The notes beneath the pieces were generated by a model that was not told the origin of the DNA, made no database searches, and saw nothing but the letters and a program-made list of their open reading frames with translations. Shown here piece by piece: positions 1-19,424 of a stretch of 64,000 nucleotides of DNA (positions within the stretch are counted from its first letter, which is position 1; each line of letters opens with the position of its first letter). The position numbers and the translations under genes were made by a program. This DNA is from Guillardia theta CCMP2712 (Eukaryota; Cryptophyceae; Pyrenomonadales; Geminigeraceae): contig NW_005434542.1 of assembly GCF_000315625.1 (NCBI RefSeq), positions 90,524 to 154,523 on the forward strand. Reading direction: 5' to 3'.

Positions 1-169
1 CTTCCCCCCCCTTAAAATAGAGAAAAGTCGGTACCCACCCGACAGACGAGCAGCCGCGAAGGCCTAGGAAGGGCACGCACGGAGAGCCTTTGTCTGACGG
101 AGGAGGTGGTGGTGGTGGTGGTGGTGGAGGAGGAGGAGGAGGAGGAGGAAACTTGTAGATGTAGTCTCA

Positions 170-7703
<7,534 letters not shown>

Positions 7704-8753
7704 GGTTGGAGTGATTTCAATCAATGTTTTCAATGATGTTCAAATAGATCATGCGTCAAATCTGCGTCCAAAACTTGCTTCCATCCTCGCCGAGGTTCAC
7801 CCTTCATCATTACCCAGCCACTGCTTCACCATGAGTGCTTGTCCACTGTCTTTGTGCAGCTGATCTCTTGTTTACATTTCCCTCGTCTCCATCCCTCCTC
7901 TCTTCTCTCCTCTACTCTCCTCTACTCTCCTCTACTCTCCTCTCAGCTCTCCTCTCCTCTCCTCTCCTCTCCTCTCCTCTCCTCTCCTCTACTCTGCTCT
8001 ACTCTGCTCTACGCTGCTCTACTCTGCTCTGCTCTGCTCTGCTCTGCTCTCCGCTACTCTCCATTGACTCGTTTCATCCATGGATCACCTCAATCGTAAG
8101 GTCAAACACCACCCCCATCGCTCTGGTACCCCCTATTTCATAGAAAATTACCGGTACAGTACCGGAGAGATGAGCGGGCCGTGCCATCCAAGGCATCGGC
8201 CGACTCGTCAGTGCCACCCGGTGACTCCGAGGCTGAACGGTGGCAGCATGGCAGTGACCCGGCGGCGTGACCGACTCCCGCCGGGCGGGCCGTGCCAGGT
8301 GGCACTCAGCCTCACACAATGGGCCCGGGAGAGTCACAGTGACGGTCAAGCCGCGACTCTCCCAGTGCTTCAAGTTCAAGTTTTCAAGTTTGCTCGTCAA
8401 GTTCTGAGAGATGGCACTGATTTAAAGTGACTTAAAAATAAACTGAACGGTACTATAGTTGAAGCTAGTAAGTTGCCGCAGTGCTTTGAAAGAGAGTCAA
8501 TGACTATCGCCGGATCCGAGACGATGCCATGATGGCCGGGCCATGGTCAGTGTCACTGGCAACTTCGGACATGCGTCTGCATCCGAAGTTTTCAAGCCGG
8601 CCCGCGGCATTGAACTTGATCATCCGAGTTCAATCAGTGTGTACGATCATTGAACATCATGAAATTGCTGATCAATAGCGCGCCTTGTGTGATGGTTCCG
8701 TTTTAACCTTTCGATCGGCGCACTGAGTCAGACGCCGCGCATCAGACGCCGCG
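7704..8753. other. Intergenic: pyrimidine microsatellite and GC-rich DNA
   Basis: The protease start region is followed by a pentanucleotide-type microsatellite at about 7895-8063 (TCCTC, CTACT and CTGCT variants). GC-rich DNA with many short inverted motifs follows, for example AACTTCGGA against TCCGAAGTT near 8560-8592. No gene was recognised. Confidence 0.7.
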
Positions 8754-9081
8754 CCATTCAATAATAGTACCGTGAAATGGGGGAACAGTTGATAAACGCA
8801 CCCACGGTCTTCAAGCCAGTGCCGGGGAACCGTTGAACACACGGTTCAACCCCCGTTGTCTCGGTGTGTGGGAGGGGTCCCAGACGCGGCTGATTGTAAT
8901 AACGAATGCCCCTATGAGCCTGCCAGGGTGCCGTGGGTAGCCAAGCAAGTCAGTGCCCGCGGCCGTCACCCGCGGCAAGACCGGGTTGAACCGTGTGTTC
9001 AACGGTTCCCCGGCACTGGCTTGAAGACCGTGGGTGCGTTTATCAACTGTTCCCCCATTTCACGGTACTATTATTGAATGG
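8754..9081. mobile_element. Foldback / MITE-like element with 99-bp terminal inverted repeats
   Basis: Bases 8754-8852 and 8983-9081 are, by eye, perfect reverse complements of each other over 99 bp, separated by a 130-bp GC-rich spacer with no coding content. The ends read CCATTCAATAAT and its complement. No clear target-site duplication was found next to the ends. Size and form fit a non-autonomous DNA transposon, but a recent inverted duplication is possible. Confidence 0.75.
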
Positions 9082-9216
9082 AGGGGTCCCTATCTCCCGC
9101 GATTGTAAGGCTGTGAGGGGGTGGGGGTCCCTGGCGCCGAGGAAGTGGACTGATATCAACTTCACGCAAGCTGGTCTGGCCTTCACGCGGCCTGGGAAGA
9201 ACTGATCCGCATCGCG

Positions 9217-10149
9217 ATGCTCTCGTTGAAACTTTGCTTGACGGTGCTGTCGATGTTAGACATGGCAACGGGCCATGCAAGCTTGAGAGCCTGGTCAGGA
9301 GATGGGATAGATGCCTCTGGGAATGCAACGCCCGATCTGGCAAATGCCGCTGTCAGTCCAGGAAGGGGCCGCTTGACAGAGATGAGGATATCTCATGCAA
9401 TGGCAGGGATGTATACTTACAAGATTGAAATCGTCTTGCCAAACGTCGGACAGACCTTGAGCTCTCTGAAGCCTTCTCCCTTGCCTGGATGGAACCTGCG
9501 ACACAATCCGAGTAGTTCTAGCACGGAAACGCAAAAAAAGCTTACGTACACTGCCTATCTTGGCCATGAATTGTTCGACCAATGGTATCTTCAAATACCA
9601 ATCTCGATGAATTTCAAATGCAATACACAGTACAACGATCCTCTCATTAGAGGCTGTGGCTCCATAGAACAAGACATGATCGTGTACGCGCTCTTTCCTG
9701 TGCGGCAGCATTTGTGCGAGGTGAATGTAAATGGTGTGTGCGTACCCAACGGACGGACCCTGGACTGGGCAGACTTTGCAGAGCCTTCAAGCAACGCAAC
9801 GAAACTATCAGACTCATGCAATGCTAAGAGTAGCCCTGGGATCAAAGTCTTTCGGAGTCCTCTGGTACGGGCCACATGCAATGTATCTGTTACTACACCC
9901 CAGCCTGCGTTCGCGCTGTCCACGGCTTTTGAATCGCCTTGCAGTGGTGAAAGCTGCAACTCTGGAGTCCGAGCAGCCTCGCCAGCGTCTACAACGGTGA
10001 TTGCAAACGGTGATACAACGGCTTCAACTGCAACTTCCAGCTCGGGTTCAGAACACGTTCATTCCTTGGTGAATCGGTGGACGATTGCATCGTTGATCAT
10101 GCCGTCTTTGGTGTACATGGAGAGGTTGGCCAAGTCCATGTTCGAGTAG
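9217..10149 (+). CDS. Predicted secreted protein of unknown function (copy 1)
   Basis: A single 310-codon ORF. The first ATG opens a hydrophobic leader ending near ATGHA, a plausible signal peptide. The mature part has several Cys (FKCNTQ, RGCGSIEQD, HLCEV, GVCVPNG) and possible N-glycosylation sites, consistent with an extracellular fold. The C-terminal third is Thr/Ser-rich. From 9591 on, the sequence recurs at 17793-18351 with only a few amino-acid changes and the same stop. No family was recognised. On the opposite strand at 10059-10256 there is another open frame, also kept in both copies, so the coding strand is not certain. Confidence 0.45.
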   Translation: MLSLKLCLTVLSMLDMATGHASLRAWSGDGIDASGNATPDLANAAVSPGRGRLTEMRISHAMAGMYTYKIEIVLPNVGQTLSSLKPSPLPGWNLRHNPSSSSTETQKKLTYTAYLGHELFDQWYLQIPISMNFKCNTQYNDPLIRGCGSIEQDMIVYALFPVRQHLCEVNVNGVCVPNGRTLDWADFAEPSSNATKLSDSCNAKSSPGIKVFRSPLVRATCNVSVTTPQPAFALSTAFESPCSGESCNSGVRAASPASTTVIANGDTTASTATSSSGSEHVHSLVNRWTIASLIMPSLVYMERLAKSMFE

Positions 10150-11345
10150 ATGCAGAACCGGCCGCCTACCGTCGTACGAGCTTTCAGTACGGTCGGTGAC
10201 TTGGACGGATTGTTCACGTTTAGCGATTTAGTCGATATCATTGTGGCGAACGTCATGAAATAAACAAGTTGCTATGCCAGTCTGCGGCCACTGAACGGTC
10301 ACTGCCGCTTTGCGACTGTGCCAGTCGGTAGCCGCTCAGAGAACAGCCGCCCTCAGGGCCTAGACTAGTCTAGTATGATGGCCAAGCCTGCCCTGCGGCG
10401 AGGCTTGGGCCGCGCGTCCGATTGCCCCGGCCAGCCTTGTGTGCCTGAGGGTCAACCGATGGACCGGGATGATGCCCGGGCCCTCTCGCGTAGAGAAACT
10501 GCTGATCATAGTCATGATTGAGGAGGAAAGTGTGAAGTTATTTATCAGTTAGGGCCAGTGATGCTGCGCGGCGTCTGTGGTGTGACTGAAAGGTAGCAAA
10601 ACGGGAACCATCACATAAGGCTCGCAAGTTCAATGATTCAGGCTCAGCAATTTCTTAATCGTACAACTCATTAAATCAGCGGCCCTCAGCCTGGCTTGAA
10701 AAGATGGCAGACGCACTGGCTCTTCCATAGTGCCTGCGGCACTGAACTCAGTGACCGGGTACACCATGCTTGCCAAGCCGGGCCGCCCCGGTTGACGGAT
10801 GATACTACCGTAGTAAGGATCCGATCATGACGGTACTAGTAGTACGGCGCCGCGAGTCACGGTGCTCTTAAGTTCAGGCTCTGCCCGGTCCGAGTGTCAC
10901 GAACGGAAGGACTTGACTAGTCACAGTGATTTGTCAGATGTGTAGCGGCAGCTTGTACACTCACTGCGGCGAGCTCCGGGCTTGAGACCGTCCCGGAGTT
11001 CACGCCGGTCACCGGTGGGTCCGATCAGCGCCGGGCATCATCGCCGGACCCGGGACCGCCCGGCCGGGATGCGCGGCAGTGCCCGGCGCTGTGACATACT
11101 CAACCGTTTGACGGTAAACTTTCAAAGCCTTGCTTGAAGCGGAGGCTCCCGGCCGGCCCGGGACTCCCCGGCGACTCGGCGACTCCGAGTCCGGCGAGTC
11201 GAGTCCGCCCCGCCGCCGCCTTACCGTGATAAGTGATTGGACATGATGGGTTAAGTTAGTCGGTCCTAACTCGGAGATACTAGTTGATAGGGGAATCGTC
11301 TCCGTGTGAAGGGCGCATCTCGGTGCGCCGCCTATCGAAAGGGAA
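9591..11345. repeat. Segmental duplication block A, copy 1
   Basis: Nearly identical to 17793-19544 (offset 8202 bp at the left end, with small indels). The block contains most of the secreted-protein ORF, GC-rich noncoding DNA and the rRNA-like piece. The left edge falls inside the ORF at TCAAATACCA. At the right edge copy 2 skips about 190 bp, then resumes briefly at a shared GGCGCCCGGCCG motif (about 11530-11560 here). Confidence 0.9.
10150..11235. other. GC-rich gene-free stretch inside the duplication
   Basis: High-GC DNA rich in short palindromes such as CTAGACTAGTCTAG-like steps near 10365 and CCGGGATGATGCCCGG near 10467. I see no gene. The copy at 18352-19425 is nearly identical. Confidence 0.7.
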
Positions 11346-11400
11346 CCGGGTTAATATTCCCGGACCGGAGGGCGGATAATGCATGGCAACATACGGTTGA
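11236..11400 (+). rRNA. Fragment of large-subunit (28S-type) rRNA, copy 1
   Basis: The segment contains GGTTAAGTTAGTCGGTCCTA, later CGAAAGGGAACCGGGTTAAT, then ATTCCCGGACCGG and GGCAACATACGG. In order and spacing these match a conserved internal part of eukaryotic LSU rRNA (in yeast 25S, the stretch from AGTCGATCCTAAGAG to CGAAAGGGAATCCGGTTAAG). Only about 165 bp is present and neighbouring DNA is not rRNA, so this is a dispersed fragment, not a gene. Comparison is from memory of the rRNA consensus. Confidence 0.7.
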
Positions 11401-12784
11401 AGCGGCTTGAAGTCCCACAGCTCTGAGGCGGGCCTGTGCGGGAGCCTACGCCCGGCGCCGCAGTGACCGCCGCATCCGTACTAAACTTCGCCCGGCGGCG
11501 CTGCAACTTAGTAGCCTAGTAGGCCCCGGCGGCGCCCGGCCGCTGAGTCGGAGCCGCTTTACATGCCTTGGCAATACTCTTGCATATTGCTCAGACCGCC
11601 CTCAAGCCCGACTCTTTGCAGCAGATTCCTATGAAATAAGTATAGATCATGCTGTCTCCGTGACATGCTTCATGACTTCCTACTTATTGCTCATGAGAGT
11701 CAATGTCATCCATCGTACAGCGCCACTAGCGGACGGTCCGTGCGGAGTACTCCTTATTCAAGCTGCTAAAATCTATGATGATCAACCCTCTTTACATGTG
11801 TTTGCAATCACAGAGATGTTTTCAGACTGCTGCGCTCACACCAGATTCTGCAGGGATTGCCTCTTCTTGTCCTCGTCTGAGCTCTCCTGCTGCAGATGAG
11901 TCACGTCTGCGTAACATTCACTTGCTAACCTTGGATATGCAACCAGGGAAGGGAAGGGGCAAGGCTTGAGAGCTCCCTCTGATCTACAAGGGTGGTCTAT
12001 GTTGGTCGGAGGCAGGGTAGGGTCCAAAACTTGACCCCATCGGAGAAGGGACTTTCACTGGGAAACAGGTGGGTCCAAAGCATCATAGTTTGAACAGGGG
12101 AGGTACCGCATAAACTATTTTGGTACAAGTTTTCCTAACAGTACTCGAATATGTACCATAAAATTGGTACTGTTGGTACAATTATTTGCTACCAGGAAGT
12201 ACCCTACCCCCTTAAACAGGTCTCTACCAATTTGAATCAGCTCCCAGCCGTCTGACCCACCCCAGACCCCAACTGCCATTTGCTATTCACATGTGTGGAA
12301 GGATACCCCCACAGAAAACTATTGGAAACCAGAGGGGTCAGTTGAGAGCGACAACGCTATGCGCTGACTCTGTGATGTTCAAGTTTCACAAGAGATGAAG
12401 TCAGGGTAGGTAGTCGGGTTTCAGGAGTGGGCGAGAATCATAAAAGTCTTGGGCATTCTGGTAGTGGAATTGATCGGACGCTGAAAAGCAATCCGATTTC
12501 GATTGCCCTTAGGATTCGAACGCGTGGTCAAACAGCACCCGGCACCTGAGCACTTACGGTGGTAGTCATTCAATGCGCCAGAAAAGGTCCCCATGCCCGA
12601 TGACTTCGCGGAGGCGGCGCAGCGGCTGATGGCAGGCATATGGATCAGTGAAGGGGAGGAAGCCAGGAGGAAGGAAGGAATCGGAACCCGGGAAAACTGA
12701 GCAAAGAAGGAAGGAAGGAAGGAAGGAAACCAGGTACGGAGGAGAGAGTTATTCTACTTCATTGAATCACCAATAAACACCCAA
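11400..12784. other. Unique spacer between duplication blocks, copy 1
   Basis: GC-rich DNA to about 11570, then mixed sequence with GTACC/GGTAC-rich stretches (12100-12240) and GGAA tetranucleotide repeats (about 12700-12727). Short ORFs here (11660-11899, 12421-12639) show no domain or splice support. In copy 2 this spacer is replaced by a beta-propeller gene fragment. Confidence 0.6.
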
Positions 12785-12838
12785 TCAACATCCAACCAGC
12801 ACCCAACCAGCACCCAACCAGCACCCAACCAGCATCCA
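12783..12838. repeat. 10-11-bp minisatellite at duplication breakpoint
   Basis: Four to five units of the type CACCCAACCAG. The same units at about 20522-20555 mark where copy 2 resumes homology after the inserted propeller fragment, so this array is the breakpoint. Confidence 0.88.
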
Positions 12839-15800
12839 CACCCTGTTTTACAGTTCAACGGTTATGCAGCTGTTTACTGACTGAGGAAAGAAAACCGAAC
12901 CGGAGCAAACATTATTGAATTGTAAAACATAATATTAAAATTCTCTTGCAGATTTTCAGTATCTGATTTGTGGTCCCTTTTCGAGCCCTCATACAGCCCC
13001 CTTGGAAGGGCATAACTTAATAAACCTCTGCATATAAACCTTAAACAGCCAGATAAATGAAAGAGGTGGAGAGAGAGAGTGAGCAGTCGAGAGGGAGGGA
13101 GGGAGAGGGAGAGAGGAGAGAGGAGAGGTCGAGCGATATATGGGAGGAAGGGGGCAGAGTACCCCTTCCTCTGAGCTGCAGAGGTGGGGTTATCTGAGCC
13201 GCTGCCAGAGTCTCCCGCCGGCCTAGAGAGTAACCAAGATGAAGAGATCAATCACAACAAGCCATGTCAAAGCAGAAACAGAGTGTCAAGAGGTGAGGTG
13301 AGGATGAGAAATGGAAAGCGAAGGAAAGTGAAGGGAAGTGGAAAGCAAAGGAAAATGTGCATCGCACCGATGAGTGAAGTGGAGATCAGGTGGAAGCGAG
13401 TGAACACGCCTCAGAAATAAAGGACAATTTCCTTAGGAAACGAGAGGACTGAGTTGAACTGCGAAGTGGGATAAGGAAGGACAATAACTTTGTACCGATA
13501 AAGAGAAGGGGATATGATAACGTGAAGTCTTCAAGTAGCACCAACATTGAACTTGATAAAGATGAAGATTGATTCCAAGTGGTACGAGTAGGTGTGCAGA
13601 AAAAAAATAACTTTTGACTTTTGTGAGGTAGAGCTGTGGTAGAGGGTGATGGGAGATGTGAAGTTCGAACTGGTCCACTCCACAATTATGAACTTAAACA
13701 GAACCATCTCCTGTTGCCCATGACAATTTATCTGCTTGCAGGCTTGAAAGATATCCAAATAATCTGATTCGCGTTCGCATTTCTCTCAGCTATACTCGTG
13801 GCATCAAGAGACATTGATTTGAACTTCAGCACTTCTACTGTCCATTATGAGGGGATTGAATTTTTTTCTGGAAATTTTGCTCATCCTCCAGCTCTTCCTA
13901 TCCTTCGAATCTGCGCTTCGATCCGTTGAGACAGGAAAGTATGCTAAGCTCAAGAGCCGTAAGTCGCGCCAAGGCACTGGATCTCCTCTATCTCTACGCT
14001 TGAAAGGCGGAGAGGACGAGGCAGAGAAGAAAGTTGAATTGAACTCTGTGAGTGTAGTTTTCTGTAATTCACTTGTCAATTTCTTGGTTTACTGCCTTGC
14101 GCGCTTTACCGTTGCAACTCCACTGTTTCTTCTGTCACCGTTGCTTTCTCCACTCTCATTTCCTTTCCCATCTTCCTCATGCTTATGCCCAAATCCTGAT
14201 GCTTTTGTTCACAACCTGACTCTCCTGCGTTCCTCTCACTGTGTCTTCCAGACCGCAACATTGAAAAAGCAGCGCGACAAGATCAAAAGTAAGAGAGCAA
14301 GAAAAAGCAGAGCAATGCAGCAAGACAGACAGGATGAAAAGTCAAAGGAGAAAGCAAGACCAAAAGGAACAAGACAGCAATACAGGCGAGATGAAGAGAA
14401 AGAGGAGAGCAAGACAGACGAAATGAGCATACTGGTGGAATCTATCTCACAAATCCAGCGCCGGATCGAGATGTGCCAAGACCCGGCAGAAAAGCAACGG
14501 CTGACCAGTCAGCTTGAGAGGAAGAGCTCGAGCACAAGCTCACGCTCGAGAAGAAGGAGCTAGACCCGGCAGAAAAGCAACGGCTGACCAGTCAGCTTGA
14601 GAGGAAGGAGCTCGAGCACACGGTCAAGCTCGAGAGGAAGGAGCTCGAGCACAAGCTCACGCTCGAGAAGAAGGAGCTCGAGCACAAGATCGAGATGTGC
14701 CAAGACCCGGCAGAAAAGCAACGGCTGACCAGTCAGCTTGAGAGGAAGGAGCTCGAGCACACGGTCAAGCTCGAGAGGAAGGAGCTCGAGCACAAGCTCA
14801 CGCTCGAGAAGAAGGAGCTCGAGCACAAGATCGAGATGTGCCAAGACCCGGCAGAAAAGCAACGGCTGACCAGTCAGCTTGAGAGGAAGGAGCTCGTGCT
14901 TGACAAACACAGGGCCGAGGTCCGGGAGGAAGAGGCAGAAAGCGCAATTTGGACAGAAAAAACCTTGAGTCGTGATCTGGTGGGGCACAGGGAGGCGAAC
15001 AAACTCTTCTTTCTCGATCGATCGCTGTTTGATCCAATCAGCTCGTCACAAGCAGGGGTGCGTGTGCTGTACTGCCGAGATTCCTTCAATGAGCAGTGGC
15101 GTTTCCTTGACGACCGGGTGTGCAAGGCGGGGTGTCTGGGTTGGATTCTAGGGCCTCCGGGGACGGGGAAGACGACGACGACGATGTCCTTCATGCAATC
15201 GCGAGGCATGGAGGAGGGATGGAGGGTGATATGCTTTCGGCTGTGGAAGTGGGGAATTGTCGAATTCTTACAGGTTGATGATGGCGTATTGAGAAAATGT
15301 GAGATGCCTGCCGACAATGCGGGGGCTTGGATACCGAAATTTCTCAGAGAACGGGCACCGAGCGGGAAGAAGACTTTGGTGTCTATAGATGGTTACCGAC
15401 AGGGGGAGCAAGCACATGGATTTGTGCTGAGTGCTTGCCTGTATTGGGTTCATCGTGAACTGGAGAATCGGCGGCTTGTTATCACAACGTCGATGAGCTC
15501 TCGAGCAAAGAAGAGTTCCGAGCAAGATGCGAATGAGAAGGTCGAAGAAATGATGGTGTATTCGTGGACAATGGAAGAGTATCTGGAAGCCTGTAGGTAC
15601 GACGCGTTCTATAAGAGTGTGGCTGATGTGATGAAATGGAGCTTGGATGAAGAAGAGGGAAGCATGGATGAAGGCGAGGGAAGCATGGATGAGACAGAAC
15701 AAGAGAGAAGGTCGAGAGAAATCGAGTCAAAGTATCAGATTGTAGGAGGCTCATGCCGATATATGTTTGAACGTAGGACAGATGAAGCGATCCAAGAACT

Positions 15801-17049
15801 CCGTGACGGGATAGAGGCTGTTCCTGATTTTGCGTCCCTGTTTGACATGGGGATGGGAGAGCGTGCAAACAATGCTGTGAATCGCCTGCATGGGAAGTAT
15901 CGTGTCGGAGACGAGGTGCACTGGACGCTTGTCAGCAGGTTTGTTTCCATGGAGCTAGCACAGAGGCTTGGAGAAACGTTTGTGAGGAAGATTGAAGAAC
16001 TCGTTGACGCAACTGGGAATCCGACACTTCGGGGTTGGTTGTTTGAGATGCTGTTCTTTGCTCGGATACGAGGGGCAGGGCTGCAGCTTACCACGAGGTC
16101 CGAGATAGTCGACGATTGGAAAAGATGTAACGTGATAAGGCTGGAAGCTATGCAAATCCATAAGCTGCAGGAAAAGACAAAAGTAGCAAGGGTGTGCCTG
16201 AAGCCATTGAAATGGAATCAGGGGGGCTACGATGCAGTGATTGTTGACTGGAGTGAAAAATTTGTGCGCTTTGTGCAGGTAACGACTAGGCAGTCGCATG
16301 ACCTCAAACTGCGATACATGGCAAAGTGCCTGCAACTTTTGGGCATTGGGAAGGAGGAAGGCTGGAAGGTGGAGATAGTGTTTGTCGTTCCCGAGGAGAT
16401 TCTCAACAGCTTCAGCGTGAAGAATGTGGAAAATAAAGGCATTCTTGCAAGGTACGGGTGGACCCGCGGCAATGAAGCGATCGAAGCGCAGGTGTTTGGT
16501 ATGGATCCCAGAACGCGACGGTAGACCGGCGACATTGATGAGGAAGTTGCCAGGTGAGTCGCTTGATGCCTGACGTGATGGGTTTGCATCGTGTAATGGA
16601 AGGTGCACAGGTTGCAACCAAACCAAGCACATGCTTAAACGACCTCGGCTGGATAACGCATAGTTGCCAAGCAACTTAGTTTGATATCAACTTCATTTAG
16701 GAAGCAACACAACCAACACAGAGGTTCTTTGGTCACACTAGACCAATTGCTCTGCTCCTATATCCCCCCCAGTTGCAATAGCAGGAGAAGGCTTTCTATG
16801 TACAAGCCAACAACGGCGGCAGTATTCTGTTGTGCATGTTGTGTTCTAGTAAATGCAGCATTGACTGTTCTAGTTCACTATGTGACTGCAGAACATTGTC
16901 CTCAAAACGAGAGGAGTGCTTGATGGCAAATTTCTTTCGTCAAAAATGGAAATGCCAGTCATGGAGAATCATACTGTGGTCGAGAAACAACCATGCAGAA
17001 TGGTAGCAAGATGAAGCTAACGTCCATTGTCATGTGCTGCCCGAGTGAC
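12790..17049. repeat. Segmental duplication block B, copy 1
   Basis: Nearly identical to 20522-24901. The offset is 7719 bp upstream of the coiled-coil repeats and 7852 bp downstream, because copy 1 is 133 bp shorter there. The block contains the whole NTPase/nuclease-like gene with about 1 kb upstream and 0.5 kb downstream. Identity ends abruptly after CTGCCCGAGTGAC. Confidence 0.93.
13847..16524 (+). pseudogene. Coiled-coil / P-loop NTPase / nuclease-like (Crinkler-RHS-like) gene, frameshifted copy
   Basis: This is the broken twin of the gene at 21566-24376. The start, leader, LRLKGG motif and 204-bp intron (14048-14251) are kept. In the coiled-coil repeats near 14523 a GAAGGAG unit has become GAAGAG: one base is lost, shifting the frame to a stop at 14561-14563. 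A further 132 bp, an exact multiple of three, is missing from the repeat array compared with copy 2. The rest stays open from about 14570 to 16524 with Walker A, Walker B and the C-terminal QVT motif intact, and nearly all residues identical. The loss therefore looks recent. A downstream ATG at 14695 could still give a 609-residue NTPase-nuclease part without the leader. Confidence 0.8.
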
Positions 17050-17792
17050 AAGCAGAAAAACTGTATAAAAAGTCCATTTGACAAGCAGAAAAACTGTATA
17101 AAAAGTCCATTTGTCGTTGTGTAATAAGCCTACACTCAACTATCTCTGACTTGGACAGGTTCAACAGAGTGTAAAACATCGGTTCAGGTGGGGATTAGTG
17201 CACTTGAATGATCTTTCATCGCATTCAGAATGTAGAGATGAAAATGCAGTACGAATCGACAATGATTACCGATGACAAAAAGAACTGTTGAATCTGTTTG
17301 ATGAACTTCGACATGCTTGCAATATGTTCATAGTATGAAAATGCAATCGAATGAAGTGTTCAACACACTCAACATGCTTCCATTGCCATCTTTGGGTTTA
17401 GGGTTCATGACTTTGGCGAGGCGACCAAATCACATTTTCATATTACAACATGATGAATAACTCATGATGTTACAACTTTCTCGTGAGTCATATACTTTTA
17501 GAATGATCTTGGTTGTGATTCAAGTGCAAGAAACATGTTAAAATATCAAGCTACATCCTCATCATCAGCTTTCCTGCGACTACCGCGCGCCATTGTTCGG
17601 CAGTAAATAGACCCCCACCACATCTCCAAATACCCCTACCCTATATTTTGACTGCTTTGTGCTTTGAAGCAACCGGGACAAATCAAAGAGCGATGGACCC
17701 CTACCCTATTAATTTCCCTAACCCTAAGAAAACTTGCCGAAAATCAAGAAAACGGCAAAAATCAAGGTCTGCAATTTGTGTCCCCGAAATCT
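16525..17792. other. Duplication edge and spacer between copies
   Basis: The first 525 bp are shared 3' flank. They include a small ORF (16681-16923, 80 codons, repeated exactly at 24533-24775) with a Cys-rich hydrophobic stretch; I cannot support it as a gene. From 17050 the DNA is unique and AT-rich, with single TTTAGGG-like motifs near 17395. It contains no recognised gene. Confidence 0.55.
17047..17116. repeat. 35-bp direct tandem duplication at block edge
   Basis: Two perfect head-to-tail units beginning TGACAAGCAGAAAAACTGTA. The first starts exactly where block B homology to copy 2 ends, so it may be a footprint of the joining event. Confidence 0.9.
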
Positions 17793-18351
17793 TCAAATAC
17801 CAATCTCGATGAATTTCAAATGCAATACACAGTACAACGATCCTCTCATTAGAGGCTGTGGCTCCATAGAACAAGACCTGATCGTGTACGCGCTCTTTCC
17901 TGTGCGGCAGCATTTGTGCGAGGTGAATGCAAATGGTGTGTGCGTACCCAACGGACGGACCCTGGACTGGGCAGACTTTGCAGAGCCTTCAAGCAACGCA
18001 ACGAAGCTATCAGACTCATGCAATGCTGGGAGTAGCCCTGGGATCAAAGTCTTTCGGAGTCCTCGGGTACGGGCCACATGTAATGTATCTGTTACTACAC
18101 CCCGGCCTGCGTTCGCGCTGTCCACAGCCTTTGAATTGCCTTGCAGTGGTGAAAGCTGCAACTCTGGAGTCCGAGCAGCCTCGCCAGCGTCTACAACGGT
18201 GATTGCAAACGGTGATACAACGGCTTCAACTGCAACTTCCAGCTCGGGTTCAGAACACGTTCATTCCTTGGTGAATCGGTGGACGATTGCATCGTTGATC
18301 ATGCCGTCTTTGGTGTACATGGAGAGGTTGGCCAAGTCCATGTTCGAGTAG
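17793..18351 (+). pseudogene. 5'-truncated copy of the secreted-protein ORF (copy 2)
   Basis: The region matches codons from about 126 to the stop of the ORF at 9217-10149, differing at about seven residues (for example M/L, V/A, L/R). The leader and the first 40% are absent. Homology begins within the ORF and the upstream DNA is unrelated and AT-rich. An in-frame ATG at 17734 would give 205 residues without a signal peptide. Probably a non-functional fragment. Confidence 0.65.
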
Positions 18352-19424
18352 ATGCAGAACCGGCCGCCTACCGTCGTACGAGCTTTCAGTACGGTCGGTG
18401 ACTTGGACGGATTGTTCACGGTTAGCGATTTAGTCGATATCATTGTGGCGAACGTCATGAAATAAACAAGTTGCTATGCCAGTCTGCGGCCACTGAACGG
18501 TCACTGCCGCTTTGCGACTGTGCCAGTCGGTAGCCGCTCAGAGAACAGCCGCCCTCAGGGCCTAGACTAGTCTAGTATGATGGCCAAGCCTGCCCTGCGG
18601 CGAGGCTTGGGCCGCGCGTCCGATTGCCCCGGCCAGCCTTGTGTGCCTGAGGGTCAACCGATGGACCGGGATGATGCCCGGGCCCTCTCGCGTAGAGAAA
18701 CTGCTGATCATAGTCATGATTGAGGAGGAAAGTGTGAAGTTATTTATCAGTTAGGGCCAGTGATGCTGCGCGGCGTCTGTGGTGTGACTGAAAGGTAGCA
18801 AAACGGGAACCATCACATAAGGCTCGCAAGTTCAATGATTCAGGCTCAGCAATTTCTTAATCGTACAACTCATTAAATCAGCGGCCCTCAGCCTGGCTTG
18901 AAAAGATGGCAGACGCACTGGCTCTTCCATAGTGCCTGCGGCACTGAACTCAGTGACCGGGTACACCATGCTTGCCAAGCCGGGCCGCCCCGGTTGACGG
19001 ATGATACTACCGTAGTAAGGATCCGATCATGACGGTACTAGTAGTACGGCGCCGCGAGTCACGGTGCTCTTAAGTTCAGGCTCTGCCCGGTCCGAGTGTC
19101 ACGAACGGAAGGACTTGACTAGTCACAGTGATTTGTCAGATGTGTAGCGGCGGCTTGTACACTCACTGCGGCGAGCTCCGGGCTTGAGACCGTCCCGGAG
19201 TTCACGCCGGTCACCGGTGGGTCCGATCAGCGCCGGGCATCATCGCCGGACCCGGGACCGCCCGGCCGGGATGCGCGGCAGTGCCCGGCGCTGTGACATA
19301 CTCAACCGTTTGAGTAAACTTTCAAAGCCTTGCTTGAAGCGGAGGCTCCCGGCCGGGGACTCCCCGGCGACTCGGCGACTCCGAGTCCGGCGAGTCGAGT
19401 CCGCCCCGCCGCCGCCTTACCGTG

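Noticed and set aside
12480-12580. tRNA-like GTTCGAATCC box on the minus strand
   Set aside because: The distance to any A-box-like sequence is too short and no acceptor or anticodon stem could be built.
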